Shown here: piece after piece, positions 45,355 to 53,822 of the stretch | Layout: the number at the start of each line of letters is the position of its first letter | Numbering within the stretch: the stretch's first letter is position 1 | Assembly: GCA_002690925.1 (NCBI GenBank) | Contig: NZGD01000312.1 | Location: 5,670 to 69,669 of the forward strand | Direction of reading: 5' to 3' | Length of the DNA: 64,000 bases | DNA from: Rhodopirellula sp. | GTDB lineage: Bacteria > Planctomycetota > Planctomycetia > Pirellulales > Pirellulaceae | Notes under the pieces: model-generated | Told to the model about the DNA's origin: nothing | What the model saw: the letters and a program-made list of their open reading frames with translations, nothing else | Database searches by the model: none | Made by a program: the position numbers and the translations under genes

Positions 45355-45794
45355 GATCCACCCCCACAGTGTCATTCAAAGACAACCTACAAGCCATGCA
45401 ATAATTTAGCCGAACGACGCTAAAACGGCTCAACCACCCCAACCTTGAAGGACATCCGTATTTACTCAACATGGAACACCTGCTGCGAATGAACACAGCA
45501 CTCATTATCGAACAGCTTCCCTTTCACCCACGAAAGTGCTCACATTTTAACATTACCATCAGGGACATTTACAAACGCGTCCCAAGAGCGTTCCAAAATG
45601 CGTATTGAGGGACGGTACAGCAACTTGCCTGAGGTGCAATGCCCAAGCCCTTGACGTGCGATGCCCAGCCCTGCGAGGTGTGTCAATCTCGCCATCCGCA
45701 TGGACAGCAACAACCTGCTTATCCTTCGTTGACTATGCCATCGCAAATTGCAACTTGTATGGAAGACATGCAAAAACACACACCAAGATTCGGG
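45355..45794. other. Intergenic region downstream of the PL6-like gene
   Basis: About 440 bases without an accepted gene. If the PL6-like lyase is truncated, some of its lost sequence might lie here, but the three minus-strand frames do not show recognisable lyase coils. A 79-codon frame at 45540-45779 is not credible. Confidence 0.35.
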
Positions 45795-46964
45795 TCACTC
45801 ATCCTCACGATCTGCTTCTGGTCCCACCTCCACAGAGCGAATTCTTCTGACCAGGGAATGCCCAAGCCTCGTTGTATTCATAACAGTAACATCCAGGGGC
45901 AACAACGTTCGATCGTGACTTCCTTTGCCATGCCCCCAAACAATTTCTTCACCGGCATTACCAATCAAGGTATTGCGATCAATCAACACGTTTCTCACTT
46001 GCGCGTGCTGGTGCAATTTTGCATTCACCACCCCCGCACTCAGGGCAATCGCACCATCGATCCGATCTCCTACTCCCTGTATATGATTCCCCACGATCTG
46101 ATGCCCTTCGCCAACAATACGTATCCCGCCACTATTTTGATCCCCATCACCCAGAATCAAATTCCCACGTACCTGGCAATCATTTCCATGCCTCAAGGTC
46201 AACGCCCCCGCACAGCCTATGATTGTGTTTCCTTCGTAGACATTGCCGCATGACTTGTTTGAAATCAGCTCAACCTCTCCATCACAATTTTCAAATAGAT
46301 TACCAGACACGACACAATCGGCTGACTTCATCGAACGCTCGCTTGTACCGATCCGAATCGTTTCAAAACCATTGCCGTCACCTCGCGGCCGGTCCAGAAA
46401 ATGGTTCCGTTCGATGCGATGCTTTCCCACGTCGGTTTGGCCATCCTCTTCCAGCCACACGACCACCGTGCAACCCGAGTGGTTCTGTCCCGAAAATCGA
46501 CAATGATCGACCTGATGATGGTGCCCCAACAAACTCACCCACTGATACCGTGTGGAGCGTTTTTTGGGGTTGTAATTTTCAATCACGCAACGAGTCACAC
46601 GGCAATGTGATCCACGGATCCTCATTACATGCCCCGACGAGAGTCCACCATCTTTAAACACAAAACCGTCTAGCACGACATGCTTGCCGATAATTTCAAA
46701 TGAAGATTTGCCACTCCACTTTACCTCCGAACGAATGGTGACTGGTTTTTCCGCTGAACCAGCCAACCGAATTTTCAGCCGCGCATCAAACCAAACCTCA
46801 CCCCCAAGCACGATCAAATCACCAGGATTCGCAACCTTGCAAACTTTTTGCAACTCAGCAGGCGTTTCAACACGTCGTTCCTCCGCAAAACCAATGTTGA
46901 ATGTCCCGATCCATGCGAGAACCAAAACGACCATAAAAGGAACGTAGAATTCAGGTATTCGCAT
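45795..46964 (-). CDS. PL6-like polysaccharide lyase (chondroitinase B/alginate lyase family)
   Basis: A 389-residue protein with a signal peptide (1-27). The right-handed beta-helix carries the PL6 hallmarks: NGFETIRIGTSE, CDGEVELISNKSCGNVYEGN with the catalytic Lys/Glu region, and GALTLRHGNDCQVRGNLI with the catalytic Arg. PL6 enzymes beta-eliminate alginate or dermatan/chondroitin B. It is shorter than the usual 450-750 residues and ends in an Arg/Glu-rich tail instead of further coils, so the C-terminus may be truncated. Fits the uronic-acid theme of the region. Confidence 0.8.
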   Translation of the reverse strand: MRIPEFYVPFMVVLVLAWIGTFNIGFAEERRVETPAELQKVCKVANPGDLIVLGGEVWFDARLKIRLAGSAEKPVTIRSEVKWSGKSSFEIIGKHVVLDGFVFKDGGLSSGHVMRIRGSHCRVTRCVIENYNPKKRSTRYQWVSLLGHHHQVDHCRFSGQNHSGCTVVVWLEEDGQTDVGKHRIERNHFLDRPRGDGNGFETIRIGTSERSMKSADCVVSGNLFENCDGEVELISNKSCGNVYEGNTIIGCAGALTLRHGNDCQVRGNLILGDGDQNSGGIRIVGEGHQIVGNHIQGVGDRIDGAIALSAGVVNAKLHQHAQVRNVLIDRNTLIGNAGEEIVWGHGKGSHDRTLLPLDVTVMNTTRLGHSLVRRIRSVEVGPEADREDE

Positions 46965-47071
46965 TGAGAATGCTCATTTCTTCTTGGACACAAAAGATAG
47001 CCATCATACCAGCAAGAACCGCAATGCCAACAAAACAGTCGTGCGGCCTTGGTTACAGCATGCCCCACAAG

Positions 47072-47938
47072 TCACCTTTTTTTCCGTCGCTTGCCAGTGC
47101 AGCAGTTAAGCAGTGAAACCAGGGACAGAGAAACAGAATTCACCGCAAGTACAGACCCTGCATGGCTGCCCTGCACACGAAGCACAAGGTTGGTAAGTTT
47201 GTGCATTACACCTTGCACCCAACCGCGACACCATAGCCCACCGCTGAAGCAAGCCATGTTGTGATTTCGAATCCCGGAAATCACAAACACTTTTTCACCC
47301 ATTTTCTTCAGGGCAACATCAACAAATTGTTCAGCCGACATCCGTAAAACAGGCAGTTTTGAGCAATCAACTTCGCGCAGATACTTCCTCAGCGTCGCCA
47401 TCGCTCCCGCGGCGAGCACTAAGACTTCAACCCCACTTGTTTTGGATTCGTAGTGGAGAGTTTCTGTGAGATCTGGCAAATACACGTTTGTTGCGGAGTA
47501 GTTAGTCACGCAAGGCACACCCTGAAAACCCATCAATGAAGAAACCAAAATGATGCCTCCTGTGCCTCGACCCAACATTCCCAACAGAAAGTGATGCTTG
47601 ATTTCCAACGGCGTCATACTGTTCAACAGAACGACAGTCTTCTCAGCTTGCATGTCGCCCGAAGAAAACATCCCTGGATTCTTCGTATCAGCATGGTTAA
47701 CGACCAAACTCATTTCCTGATCGTGACATGCTTCGACCAGCAGCTTCAAATATTCACCTTGGTACAAGTCGCTTTACAAACAAACCACCTTGACGCCGAA
47801 CTGACCGCCGAACACTGTCTTCAAGCGATCCAGCCTTTCCTCGCAACGGGCTACAAGGACAAGGCTCATGCCCTCACCGGCCAGTCTGGTGGCAAACTCT
47901 GCACCGATGCCAGAAGAGGCCCCTTGAAAATTGCCCAC
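47072..47938 (-). pseudogene. Degraded short-chain dehydrogenase/reductase gene
   Basis: Read as one minus-strand frame, the segment starts with GASSGIGAEFATRLAGEGMSL, the SDR nucleotide-binding region. It runs through LVARCEERLDRLK, hits an in-frame TAA at 47774-47776, and continues with LLVEACHDQEMSLVVNHAD, GGIILVSSLMGFQG, NYSATNVYL and a normal C-terminal half. An in-frame TGA stands before the first motif, so the first beta-strand is missing. The usual NNAG and YxxxK are changed to NHAD and YSATN, removing the catalytic lysine. It is therefore a decayed SDR gene and not a functional enzyme. Confidence 0.85.
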
Positions 47939-48369
47939 TCACATTATCGCGAACAAAGATTATCCACATTGATCACCTTGCAGAATTTTGACGAGGGAAT
48001 TACCACGGAAATGTTCTCACAAAAATTCACATGAATGCAAACCACACTTTCCCGCTGGCCGAGACAGGTTACCGAGCCGAGAAAGCTGATTGCATCTCGC
48101 GACGGTTGTTACGCGGACGTGATTGGCGCGTGATTCTGTAATTCACCTCCAACCTGCGGAGAAAACCTTCGGGCATGGACGTGGTCAGAAAAACGCGAAG
48201 CAAAATTGGCACAAGCATGCCAGAGGGCTCCCCGCTGCTCCCTTCTGGTTTTCGACTGCCGCGAATCGCCGCCGCTCATCCAAGACTCATTTCGCAGCTG
48301 CCCTCACTCTCACCTGCGGAGGAGCCGTTTCATTTTCGTCACATGAAAAGCATCACAAACCAACATCTC
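47939..48369. other. Intergenic region upstream of the decayed dehydrogenase
   Basis: About 430 bases with no credible gene. It may be the decayed upstream part of the SDR gene; no motif of it is recognised here. Confidence 0.35.
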
Positions 48370-48603
48370 TTAACGAAAAAAGCGAGAACGAAATCGAGCC
48401 AAAGCGGCCGCAAAGAAATACATGTCTGCGCGAAAGATTCCCCGGAATCGACGAGCGAGATCGATTCGAGCATCGGCTTCACTTTCCAACTTGAATTGAC
48501 GCGACTGGGCGTCGCCATGATTTAATCCACAAGCACTGCAATACCCTGTCTCCTGAGACAGCGGTTGCTTGCACCGGAGACACGTCGTGCTTTTCACGTT
48601 CAT
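48370..48603 (-). CDS. Small zinc-ribbon protein
   Basis: From the ATG at 48603 (an ATG one codon earlier is equivalent) this 77-residue protein opens MNVKSTTCLRCKQPL and has YCSACG, giving a Cys-x2-Cys pair twice: a minimal zinc ribbon. A charged segment and a very basic aromatic C-terminus (ARFRSRFFR) follow. GAGGAA lies just upstream. The longer frame to 48681 is not used. Function unknown; similar in design to the zinc-ribbon gene at 40.7 kb. Confidence 0.55.
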   Translation of the reverse strand: MNVKSTTCLRCKQPLSQETGYCSACGLNHGDAQSRQFKLESEADARIDLARRFRGIFRADMYFFAAALARFRSRFFR

Positions 48604-49420
48604 CATTTCCTCTACAACTCTAGGGGTGGCATGTAACTTTGAATCTTTCGAATCTACCGCTAAGTGGGCCATCTTTCCCAATCAAACACAACGAAAAATC
48701 ACCACAATGCGGACGGTATTAAGTCCTGCGGTTGTTCTGTGACCCTAGCATACCAGACGTAAACTTTGGGCGATCAATGCTGAAAACCCTCGCGATTGCG
48801 GACCTAACCAAAGGAAAAAGAAACAATCAGTGGCGGCGTTTACTCAAGCCATGCCTCGTCAACCAGTCGGCTAAACCATTTGCAGATTCCTTCCCCGACT
48901 CCTTTGCACTCACCCAAGTGACATCAACAGAGCCTACCACGCGACGGCCTCTCAAAGCACACACGGTCATCACGATCAACAGGGACGCAACAACAAACCG
49001 ATGCTGAACGTCGCACCAACACGATATTTTCCCGGTGACTCGTGATCCGTTTTGTACCTGCTTTGCCACGCATTATCACATGATCGCTTGGAACCTATAA
49101 CGCCGATGCATATCCTGTAGCATTCTAAGTCTCTTCAAATTCAGTTCCCACCTGGTGAGCCAGCCATGCCGGAACAAAGTGGGCTCCGATCATTTGCACC
49201 GTGCCATCTCATTGATGCAAAATGGCTCGAGGAAACGAGATGGAGATAATGACACGTTGATTTCATGTTTCGAGCATCTAGGTTTTATACGAAATTTCCG
49301 TTGCAGCGATTCAACATCTACCAGCAACTCTGACGACCAAACGCCGTCGGCCAGCAAACTTAGCTGTTTATACGCATGCTAACTTGACAGCACACCTACG
49401 AAGTCAGCGGGAAAATACAG
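48604..49420. other. Gene-poor region
   Basis: About 800 bases without an accepted gene. A minus-strand frame at 48827-49069 (80 codons) is not convincing. A long-range hairpin (CCATCTC/GAGATGG) with an inner CTCG/CGAG surrounds 49205-49245. No repeats or RNA motif are recognised. Confidence 0.3.
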
Positions 49421-49633
49421 ATGACTGCATCGAGGTTTAAGTGCCCTCGATACGGAACAACACTCTCGTTGCCTGCCGGATTAACAGCAGGCAAAATCAA
49501 GAGCGACAGTGTCGCCAAGGTGCCTGCGTTGAAGCCCCCCGCGCCTACCCGGACTCCCATCCCCAGCCAAACTGCCCCCACCTCATCTGCAAGCAAATCA
49601 ACCAGACGGAACATCACCGTTTGTCAGCCTCCC
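49421..49633 (+). pseudogene. Relic of a zinc-ribbon domain gene
   Basis: The frame starts MTASRFKCPRYGTTLSLPAG and continues GKIKSDSVAKVPALKPPAP. Functional planctomycete zinc-ribbon domains read roughly FxCPxCGxxLxxPAxxAGKxxxCPxCxxxxxxxxPP, so here three of four expected cysteines are gone (CPRY; SDSV where CPxC is expected). Downstream the frame runs into unrelated sequence. I take it as a decayed gene fragment, not an expressed protein. Confidence 0.4.
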
Positions 49634-49747
49634 TTGCTTCGGTCCGTCGAGCCCTGCCGGATGGCTCCATGGCTTGGAGGGATGCCTGCTTCGATCGGCC
49701 GGGCAGGAGACGGCAGAGGCGTCAGGAGAGTCGATCTACAACCACAG

Positions 49748-50035
49748 CTAGCGTCCTTTTTTCAGGTCTTCTTCGAAACGATCTACGCTATCTTCTGCGG
49801 CATCTAGAAGCTCATTCCAACCTTTGTCCAGTTCTACGCGATCTTCGGCAGGAATCAGATGACGGAGTGGATACCACGGCCTTTCTCTTGTTCTCATTCT
49901 CGCTCCGTTTCCTCGGAGCCCGAAGACCCCTTGAATACCAGCGGTCACAATGCACGGGGCTAAGAATCCTCCCAGTACGCAGGCGATCGCAACACCGGAC
50001 TTCAATGATTTCATTTTCGAGATTGGCCGAGTCAT
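49748..50035 (-). CDS. Small exported or membrane-anchored protein
   Basis: A 95-residue protein with one hydrophobic segment (about 12-33, ending CIVTAGIQG) and then a charged helical tail (ELLDAAEDSVDRFEEDLKKGR). It could be a signal-anchored small protein. The start at 50035 has a weak GGAAAAG upstream; a second ATG lies seven codons on. Plausible but not certain. Function unknown. Confidence 0.45.
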   Translation of the reverse strand: MTRPISKMKSLKSGVAIACVLGGFLAPCIVTAGIQGVFGLRGNGARMRTRERPWYPLRHLIPAEDRVELDKGWNELLDAAEDSVDRFEEDLKKGR

Positions 50036-50127
50036 TTGATCTTTTCCGTGATATCCGCTGTTATTCCGAGTTGTATAGGATACTAGGTTGAAAGGCTGCT
50101 AGACGTTCACTCACGGGCGCAACCTCG

Positions 50128-50385
50128 TTAATATTTCACGTTTTTTCCGCCTGTCTCGATCCAGAAAGCAAATGTGTCAGCGCAAATAGGACAGAGTCCA
50201 CCTTGAAATCTTCGTTGGTACTTGCCTGGATCGTGGTGATGAAGCAAGTCGACACTATTTTTGCATTTCAGATCAACCGCTAAGCTACCTCGTTTGATTT
50301 GGAAATCGACCGTGCTCGTTTTTTTCGTGACCCGTTCTACTTGCCATGGTTTGGACGTTCCATAATGTGATAGCGACGAGGTAAT
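50128..50385 (-). CDS. Open frame with coding character but no canonical start
   Basis: The minus strand has an 85-codon frame between TAA at 50386-50388 and TAA at 50128-50130. It reads like real protein, with LAVDLKCKNSVDLLHHHDPG, GGLCPICADTFAFW and ETGGKNVKY. The Cys pattern (CK then CPIC) suggests half a zinc ribbon. There is no ATG, GTG or TTG before residue ~47; the first codon after the upstream stop is ATT. Either it uses a non-canonical start, or its 5' end has been lost. Not tested. Confidence 0.3.
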   Translation of the reverse strand: MTSSLSHYGTSKPWQVERVTKKTSTVDFQIKRGSLAVDLKCKNSVDLLHHHDPGKYQRRFQGGLCPICADTFAFWIETGGKNVKY

Positions 50386-50446
50386 TTATACACTTGAAAA
50401 TGTCACCCGCCTTATCACAGATGCAACAGAACTCGGAGCTCAGAAC

Positions 50447-51847
50447 ATGAGACAGCTACTCGCCGTGCTTGCAATCATTATCGCTGGCAGTTGTGTCGCT
50501 GAGTATCCGAACGGGCAGAAATACCCGAATGTAATACTTCTAGTATCGGACGATCAGCGGCCAGACACGATTGCAGAGCTCGGCAACCCAATCATCAAAA
50601 CACCGCATCTGGATCACCTGGTGCGACAAGGTAGTGTCTTTCTAAATGCCACATGCGCCAATCCGATCTGCACGCCGAGTCGTGGCGAAATATTGACAGG
50701 TTGCACGGGCATTCGCAATCAGGTTTTCGATTTTGGGCGAACGCTCGACCCAAGCTTGAAAACACTTCCTGAGCCATTCAACGATGTGGGATACAGCACC
50801 TGGTACTGCGGCAAATGGCATAACAATGGACATCCAGATCAACATGGTTATCAGGCGACACAGGGACTTTATACCAGTGGAGGTGGCAAATGGTGGACAC
50901 CGCAAAGCGACTACCGAGGACACCCTATCACCGGTTACAAAGGCTGGATTTTCAGGGACCAAAATGATCAACCCATTCCGGAACACGGCATTGGACTGAC
51001 GCCAGACATCAGCGCAAGAATCGCTGATGCGGCCATTGCCGTAATCAAGTCGTCGAAATCACCCTATCTACTGCATGTCAATTTTACAGCTCCTCATGAC
51101 CCACTTCTGATACCACCGGGCTACGAGGATCTTTATGATCCGGCAGACATCCCACTGCCACCGAATTTTCAAGCCGAACATCCATTTGATCACGGAAACC
51201 TTGGAGGCCGAGACGAAGTCTTGTTGCCAACACCACGCACCAGGAAGATTGTCCAAGCTGACCTTGCAGCCTACTACGCAGTCATCTCGCACATGGACGA
51301 ACAAATTGGTCGAATCATCACAGCGATCGACGCCAGCAACCAAGCCGATTCGACCATCATTGCATTTGCCAGCGACCACGGACTGGCGATGGGCAGCCAC
51401 GGACTCCGCGGCAAACAGAACATGTACGAACATACCATCCGCGTGCCCATGATTTTTGCAGGTCCCGGCATTCCAAAAGGAAAAAAACTGAATGGGCACG
51501 CGTACCTTCGAGACCTGTTCCCAACCCTACTGGACCTTGCCGGATTGCCGCCCATTCAATGTGATGGAAAAAGCCAAGTGTCCGTCATGCATGGCCACAC
51601 AAGCAGTATTTATGACTTCACCGTCGGCTACTTCCGCGATAGCCAACGGATGCTGCGCACCAATCAATGGAAATTGATCGAATACCCACTCATCAACAAA
51701 ACACAATTATTTGATCTAGAAAACGACTCATTTGAACAACACGATCTTTCCCACCTACCTCAATACGCGGCCCTAAAAAAAAGGCTTTCCGGCCAACTCG
51801 GCCAATGGATAACCACCCAGAGAGGACAGCACGCAAGCCAACCATGA
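50447..51847 (+). CDS. Secreted sulfatase (type I, formylglycine)
   Basis: A 466-residue sulfatase with a signal peptide (1-18) and the metal site SDDQRPDT (about 34-41). The formylglycine signature is CTPSR (Cys75-Arg79), followed by GEILTG. YCGKWH and FASDHG provide further active-site residues. Highest similarity by eye is to iduronate-2-sulfatase/choline-sulfatase-like planctomycete enzymes. It should act outside the cytoplasm on a sulfated sugar. ATG at 50447. The gene for the EF-hand protein follows on the same strand after ~335 bases. Confidence 0.92.
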   Translation: MRQLLAVLAIIIAGSCVAEYPNGQKYPNVILLVSDDQRPDTIAELGNPIIKTPHLDHLVRQGSVFLNATCANPICTPSRGEILTGCTGIRNQVFDFGRTLDPSLKTLPEPFNDVGYSTWYCGKWHNNGHPDQHGYQATQGLYTSGGGKWWTPQSDYRGHPITGYKGWIFRDQNDQPIPEHGIGLTPDISARIADAAIAVIKSSKSPYLLHVNFTAPHDPLLIPPGYEDLYDPADIPLPPNFQAEHPFDHGNLGGRDEVLLPTPRTRKIVQADLAAYYAVISHMDEQIGRIITAIDASNQADSTIIAFASDHGLAMGSHGLRGKQNMYEHTIRVPMIFAGPGIPKGKKLNGHAYLRDLFPTLLDLAGLPPIQCDGKSQVSVMHGHTSSIYDFTVGYFRDSQRMLRTNQWKLIEYPLINKTQLFDLENDSFEQHDLSHLPQYAALKKRLSGQLGQWITTQRGQHASQP

Positions 51848-52182
51848 AACAATGACCCCGTCGGCATCAACCGAGCCGACGTCAACTAAGCCGACCGCTG
51901 CGGCTTACCGATTTAGCCTTCCACCATGGGTTGTACGCTCAATCCACCGCGATTACACGGCCTTCCAAATCTCTGGACGAACGCAGCAAAAAACATCGAG
52001 ATCCAATGCATTTTCTCGATTTCTACTCGGTTGCCCCCCTGTAACCAATTAGCTCAACCCGCATTTTCGTCAAGAAGCGGCAAATGCCAAACCGCATGCT
52101 GGCAGAAAACTATTGTCCCCACCCGTGTTTTCATGAAGAATGATGTATTCACATCATGCTAACGCCTCCCAAGAGAACAATC
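51848..52182. other. Intergenic region
   Basis: About 335 bases between the sulfatase and EF-hand genes. No convincing gene; a short imperfect repeat (AGCCGAC units, 51869-51898) is visible. A promoter for the EF-hand gene is expected but not identifiable. Confidence 0.35.
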
Positions 52183-53499
52183 ATGCTCCGGATCGCCTTC
52201 CTCATTGGCCTGATTTCAACCGCCTTCAGCCTGACGCTTACAGCAAATCCGTTGCCACAAACGGCAAAAAACAAGAAGAAAACTGATGACAATTACGCCA
52301 ACATCGCCAAAAAACTCATCACCCGATACGACGCCAATGATGACAAGCAACTGAGCAAACAAGAATGGGAGAAAATGCTACTCAGCCCAGCAAAGGCGGA
52401 CGCGAATCAAGATCAGCAAATCACGATCGAAGAATATGCAAACTGGGCACGATCAAAGGATCGCGCAGGAAAAACGAAAGCAACTCCAACCAAACAAGCC
52501 AAACCACAGACAACTCCCAAAAAGCCAGCTCAAAACCAAAACACTAAGCCGCAGCAAAAAACCGCTGAGCAAGATAAAGATGCGTCGCGCGTGTTGAGTC
52601 AACAACGCGAACAACAACTCATCAACCAAATAGAGCGGCAACTAGAACAACGTGAAATGGAAGAGCGGGAGCGACGTGAAGGAGAACAAAATCGCCAACG
52701 CGAAATGGAACAGCGGGAGCGACCCGAAGGAGAACAAAATCGCCGACGTGAAATGGAAGAACGGGAGCGACGTGAAGGAGAACAAAATCGCCAACGCGAA
52801 ATGGAACAGCGGGATCGGCGTGAAGGAGAACACCACGCACCACGTGATGGAAATGAACATTGGGAAATTGAATTCCGCAAACTTGAAGAAGCGCGAACTC
52901 TGTTGCATCAGGAACGAGACGAAGCTAGTCGCAAATTCGGTGATGACCACCCAAGAAGAATCGCAATCCAAGCAGAACTGAACGAGCTTGAAGGTGCGAT
53001 GAAGCAGTTGTTTCATCAACGCGGCAAACACGAGGACAGACCCCACGACCAAGGAGACCACGCACACGGAGACCACGAGCTCAGAGACCACGAGCACAGA
53101 GACCACGAGCACAGAGACCACGAGCACGGAGACCACGACCAAGGAGACCACGAGCACAGAGACCACAACCCAGGCAACCACGATCAACAAGCCCACCAAC
53201 GCCGTGATCATGATCACAAAGACAACATGCCTACTGAACAGCGTCTCGAACTTCTCCGGGTCGCATTCGATCACCTCAACGAGGCTGGCATGCACGACCT
53301 TGCCGAAGAGACAAAGCGACGAGGCGAAGAACTGGAACAACAACTCCGACGAGAAAACGACCACGGCAATGATCAGATTGCGAATCTGATCGAAGAATCA
53401 CACCGGGCCATTCATGCGGTCAACCAGAGACTCGACCAAGTGCAACGCGAATTACAGGAAATGCGGGAGCAATTCAACCGCCTTCGCAATCAGCCTTAA
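52183..53499 (+). CDS. Secreted EF-hand protein with charged and His/Asp-rich repeats
   Basis: A 438-residue protein with a signal peptide (1-21). Two canonical EF-hand loops at 50-61 (D-A-N-D-D...E) and 73-84 (D-A-N-Q-D...E) should bind calcium. A Lys/Gln/Pro linker leads to four 16-residue repeats (EMEERERREGEQNRQR type; DNA 52654-52845), then a helical segment. A tract of ~8 pentapeptides of the form DHEHR/DHEHG/DHDQG (DNA 53056-53175) could bind metal ions through its histidines. A long coiled coil ends the protein. ATG at 52183 starts the signal. It lies between two sulfatase genes. No family assigned. Confidence 0.75.
   Translation: MLRIAFLIGLISTAFSLTLTANPLPQTAKNKKKTDDNYANIAKKLITRYDANDDKQLSKQEWEKMLLSPAKADANQDQQITIEEYANWARSKDRAGKTKATPTKQAKPQTTPKKPAQNQNTKPQQKTAEQDKDASRVLSQQREQQLINQIERQLEQREMEERERREGEQNRQREMEQRERPEGEQNRRREMEERERREGEQNRQREMEQRDRREGEHHAPRDGNEHWEIEFRKLEEARTLLHQERDEASRKFGDDHPRRIAIQAELNELEGAMKQLFHQRGKHEDRPHDQGDHAHGDHELRDHEHRDHEHRDHEHGDHDQGDHEHRDHNPGNHDQQAHQRRDHDHKDNMPTEQRLELLRVAFDHLNEAGMHDLAEETKRRGEELEQQLRRENDHGNDQIANLIEESHRAIHAVNQRLDQVQRELQEMREQFNRLRNQP
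52654..52845 (+). repeat. Four 48-bp coding repeats in the EF-hand gene
   Basis: Tandem units encode EMEERERREGEQNRQR-type peptides (16 aa each). Copies are nearly identical except a Glu/Gln, Arg/Pro and C-terminal variation, suggesting recent expansion. Confidence 0.9.
53056..53175 (+). repeat. Eight 15-bp coding repeats (D-H-x-x-x)
   Basis: Tandem units of gaccacgagcac(a/g)ga and variants encode DHEHR-like pentapeptides. The last copies are degenerate (DHDQG, DHNPG). These give a His/Asp-rich tract. Confidence 0.9.
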
Positions 53500-53510
53500 T
53501 CGTTAGCATT

Positions 53511-53627
53511 ACCGATCAGTGTTACCGATCAGTGTTACCGATCAGTGTTACCGATCAGTGTTGCCGATCAGTGTTGGCGATCAGTGTTGGCGATCAGTGT
53601 TGCTGGTCAGCATTTTCGGTCAGTGTT
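53511..53627. repeat. Nine tandem 13-bp repeats
   Basis: Units of accgatcagtgtt run head to tail: four exact copies (53511-53562), then copies with 1-4 changes (gccgatcagtgtt, ggcgatcagtgtt twice, gctggtcagcatt, ttcggtcagtgtt). A degenerate tenth copy precedes them. They start eleven bases after the stop of the EF-hand gene. Not CRISPR: no spacers. Confidence 0.95.
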
Positions 53628-53652
53628 CACGTCAGCCCATGTTCACCACGCC

Positions 53653-53680
53653 AAGACTGCACAAGGCCATGTGCAGTCTT
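53653..53680. terminator. 11-bp hairpin between convergent genes
   Basis: AAGACTGCACA and TGTGCAGTCTT pair perfectly around a six-base loop. It stands between the EF-hand gene and the convergent sulfatase gene, so it may terminate either transcript. Confidence 0.5.
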
Positions 53681-53822
53681 AGCACCATGAACTGACATGC
53701 CAACCCTGCAACGGTACCCCGTCTGACTAGCCGGACTTGGCACCAAAACCTCGACACCACCGTAGCAGTCGTTTCCGACCAACTGGCGGTGGTAGCGTCT
53801 GATCCCAACGGAGATCAGGAAT

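Noticed and set aside
45540..45779. Minus-strand frame as a lost C-terminus of the PL6-like lyase
   Set aside because: No beta-helix coils or lyase motifs are visible in it.
48123..48525. Two overlapping plus-strand frames (123 and 116 codons)
   Set aside because: They run antisense to the better-supported zinc-ribbon gene and show no domain.
49441..50091. 216-codon plus-strand frame
   Set aside because: Arg/Ser/Leu-rich with no domain; it overlaps the zinc-ribbon relic in another frame and lies antisense to the small exported gene.
53511..53627. CRISPR-like array
   Set aside because: The 13-bp units are head to tail without spacers; no cas genes.
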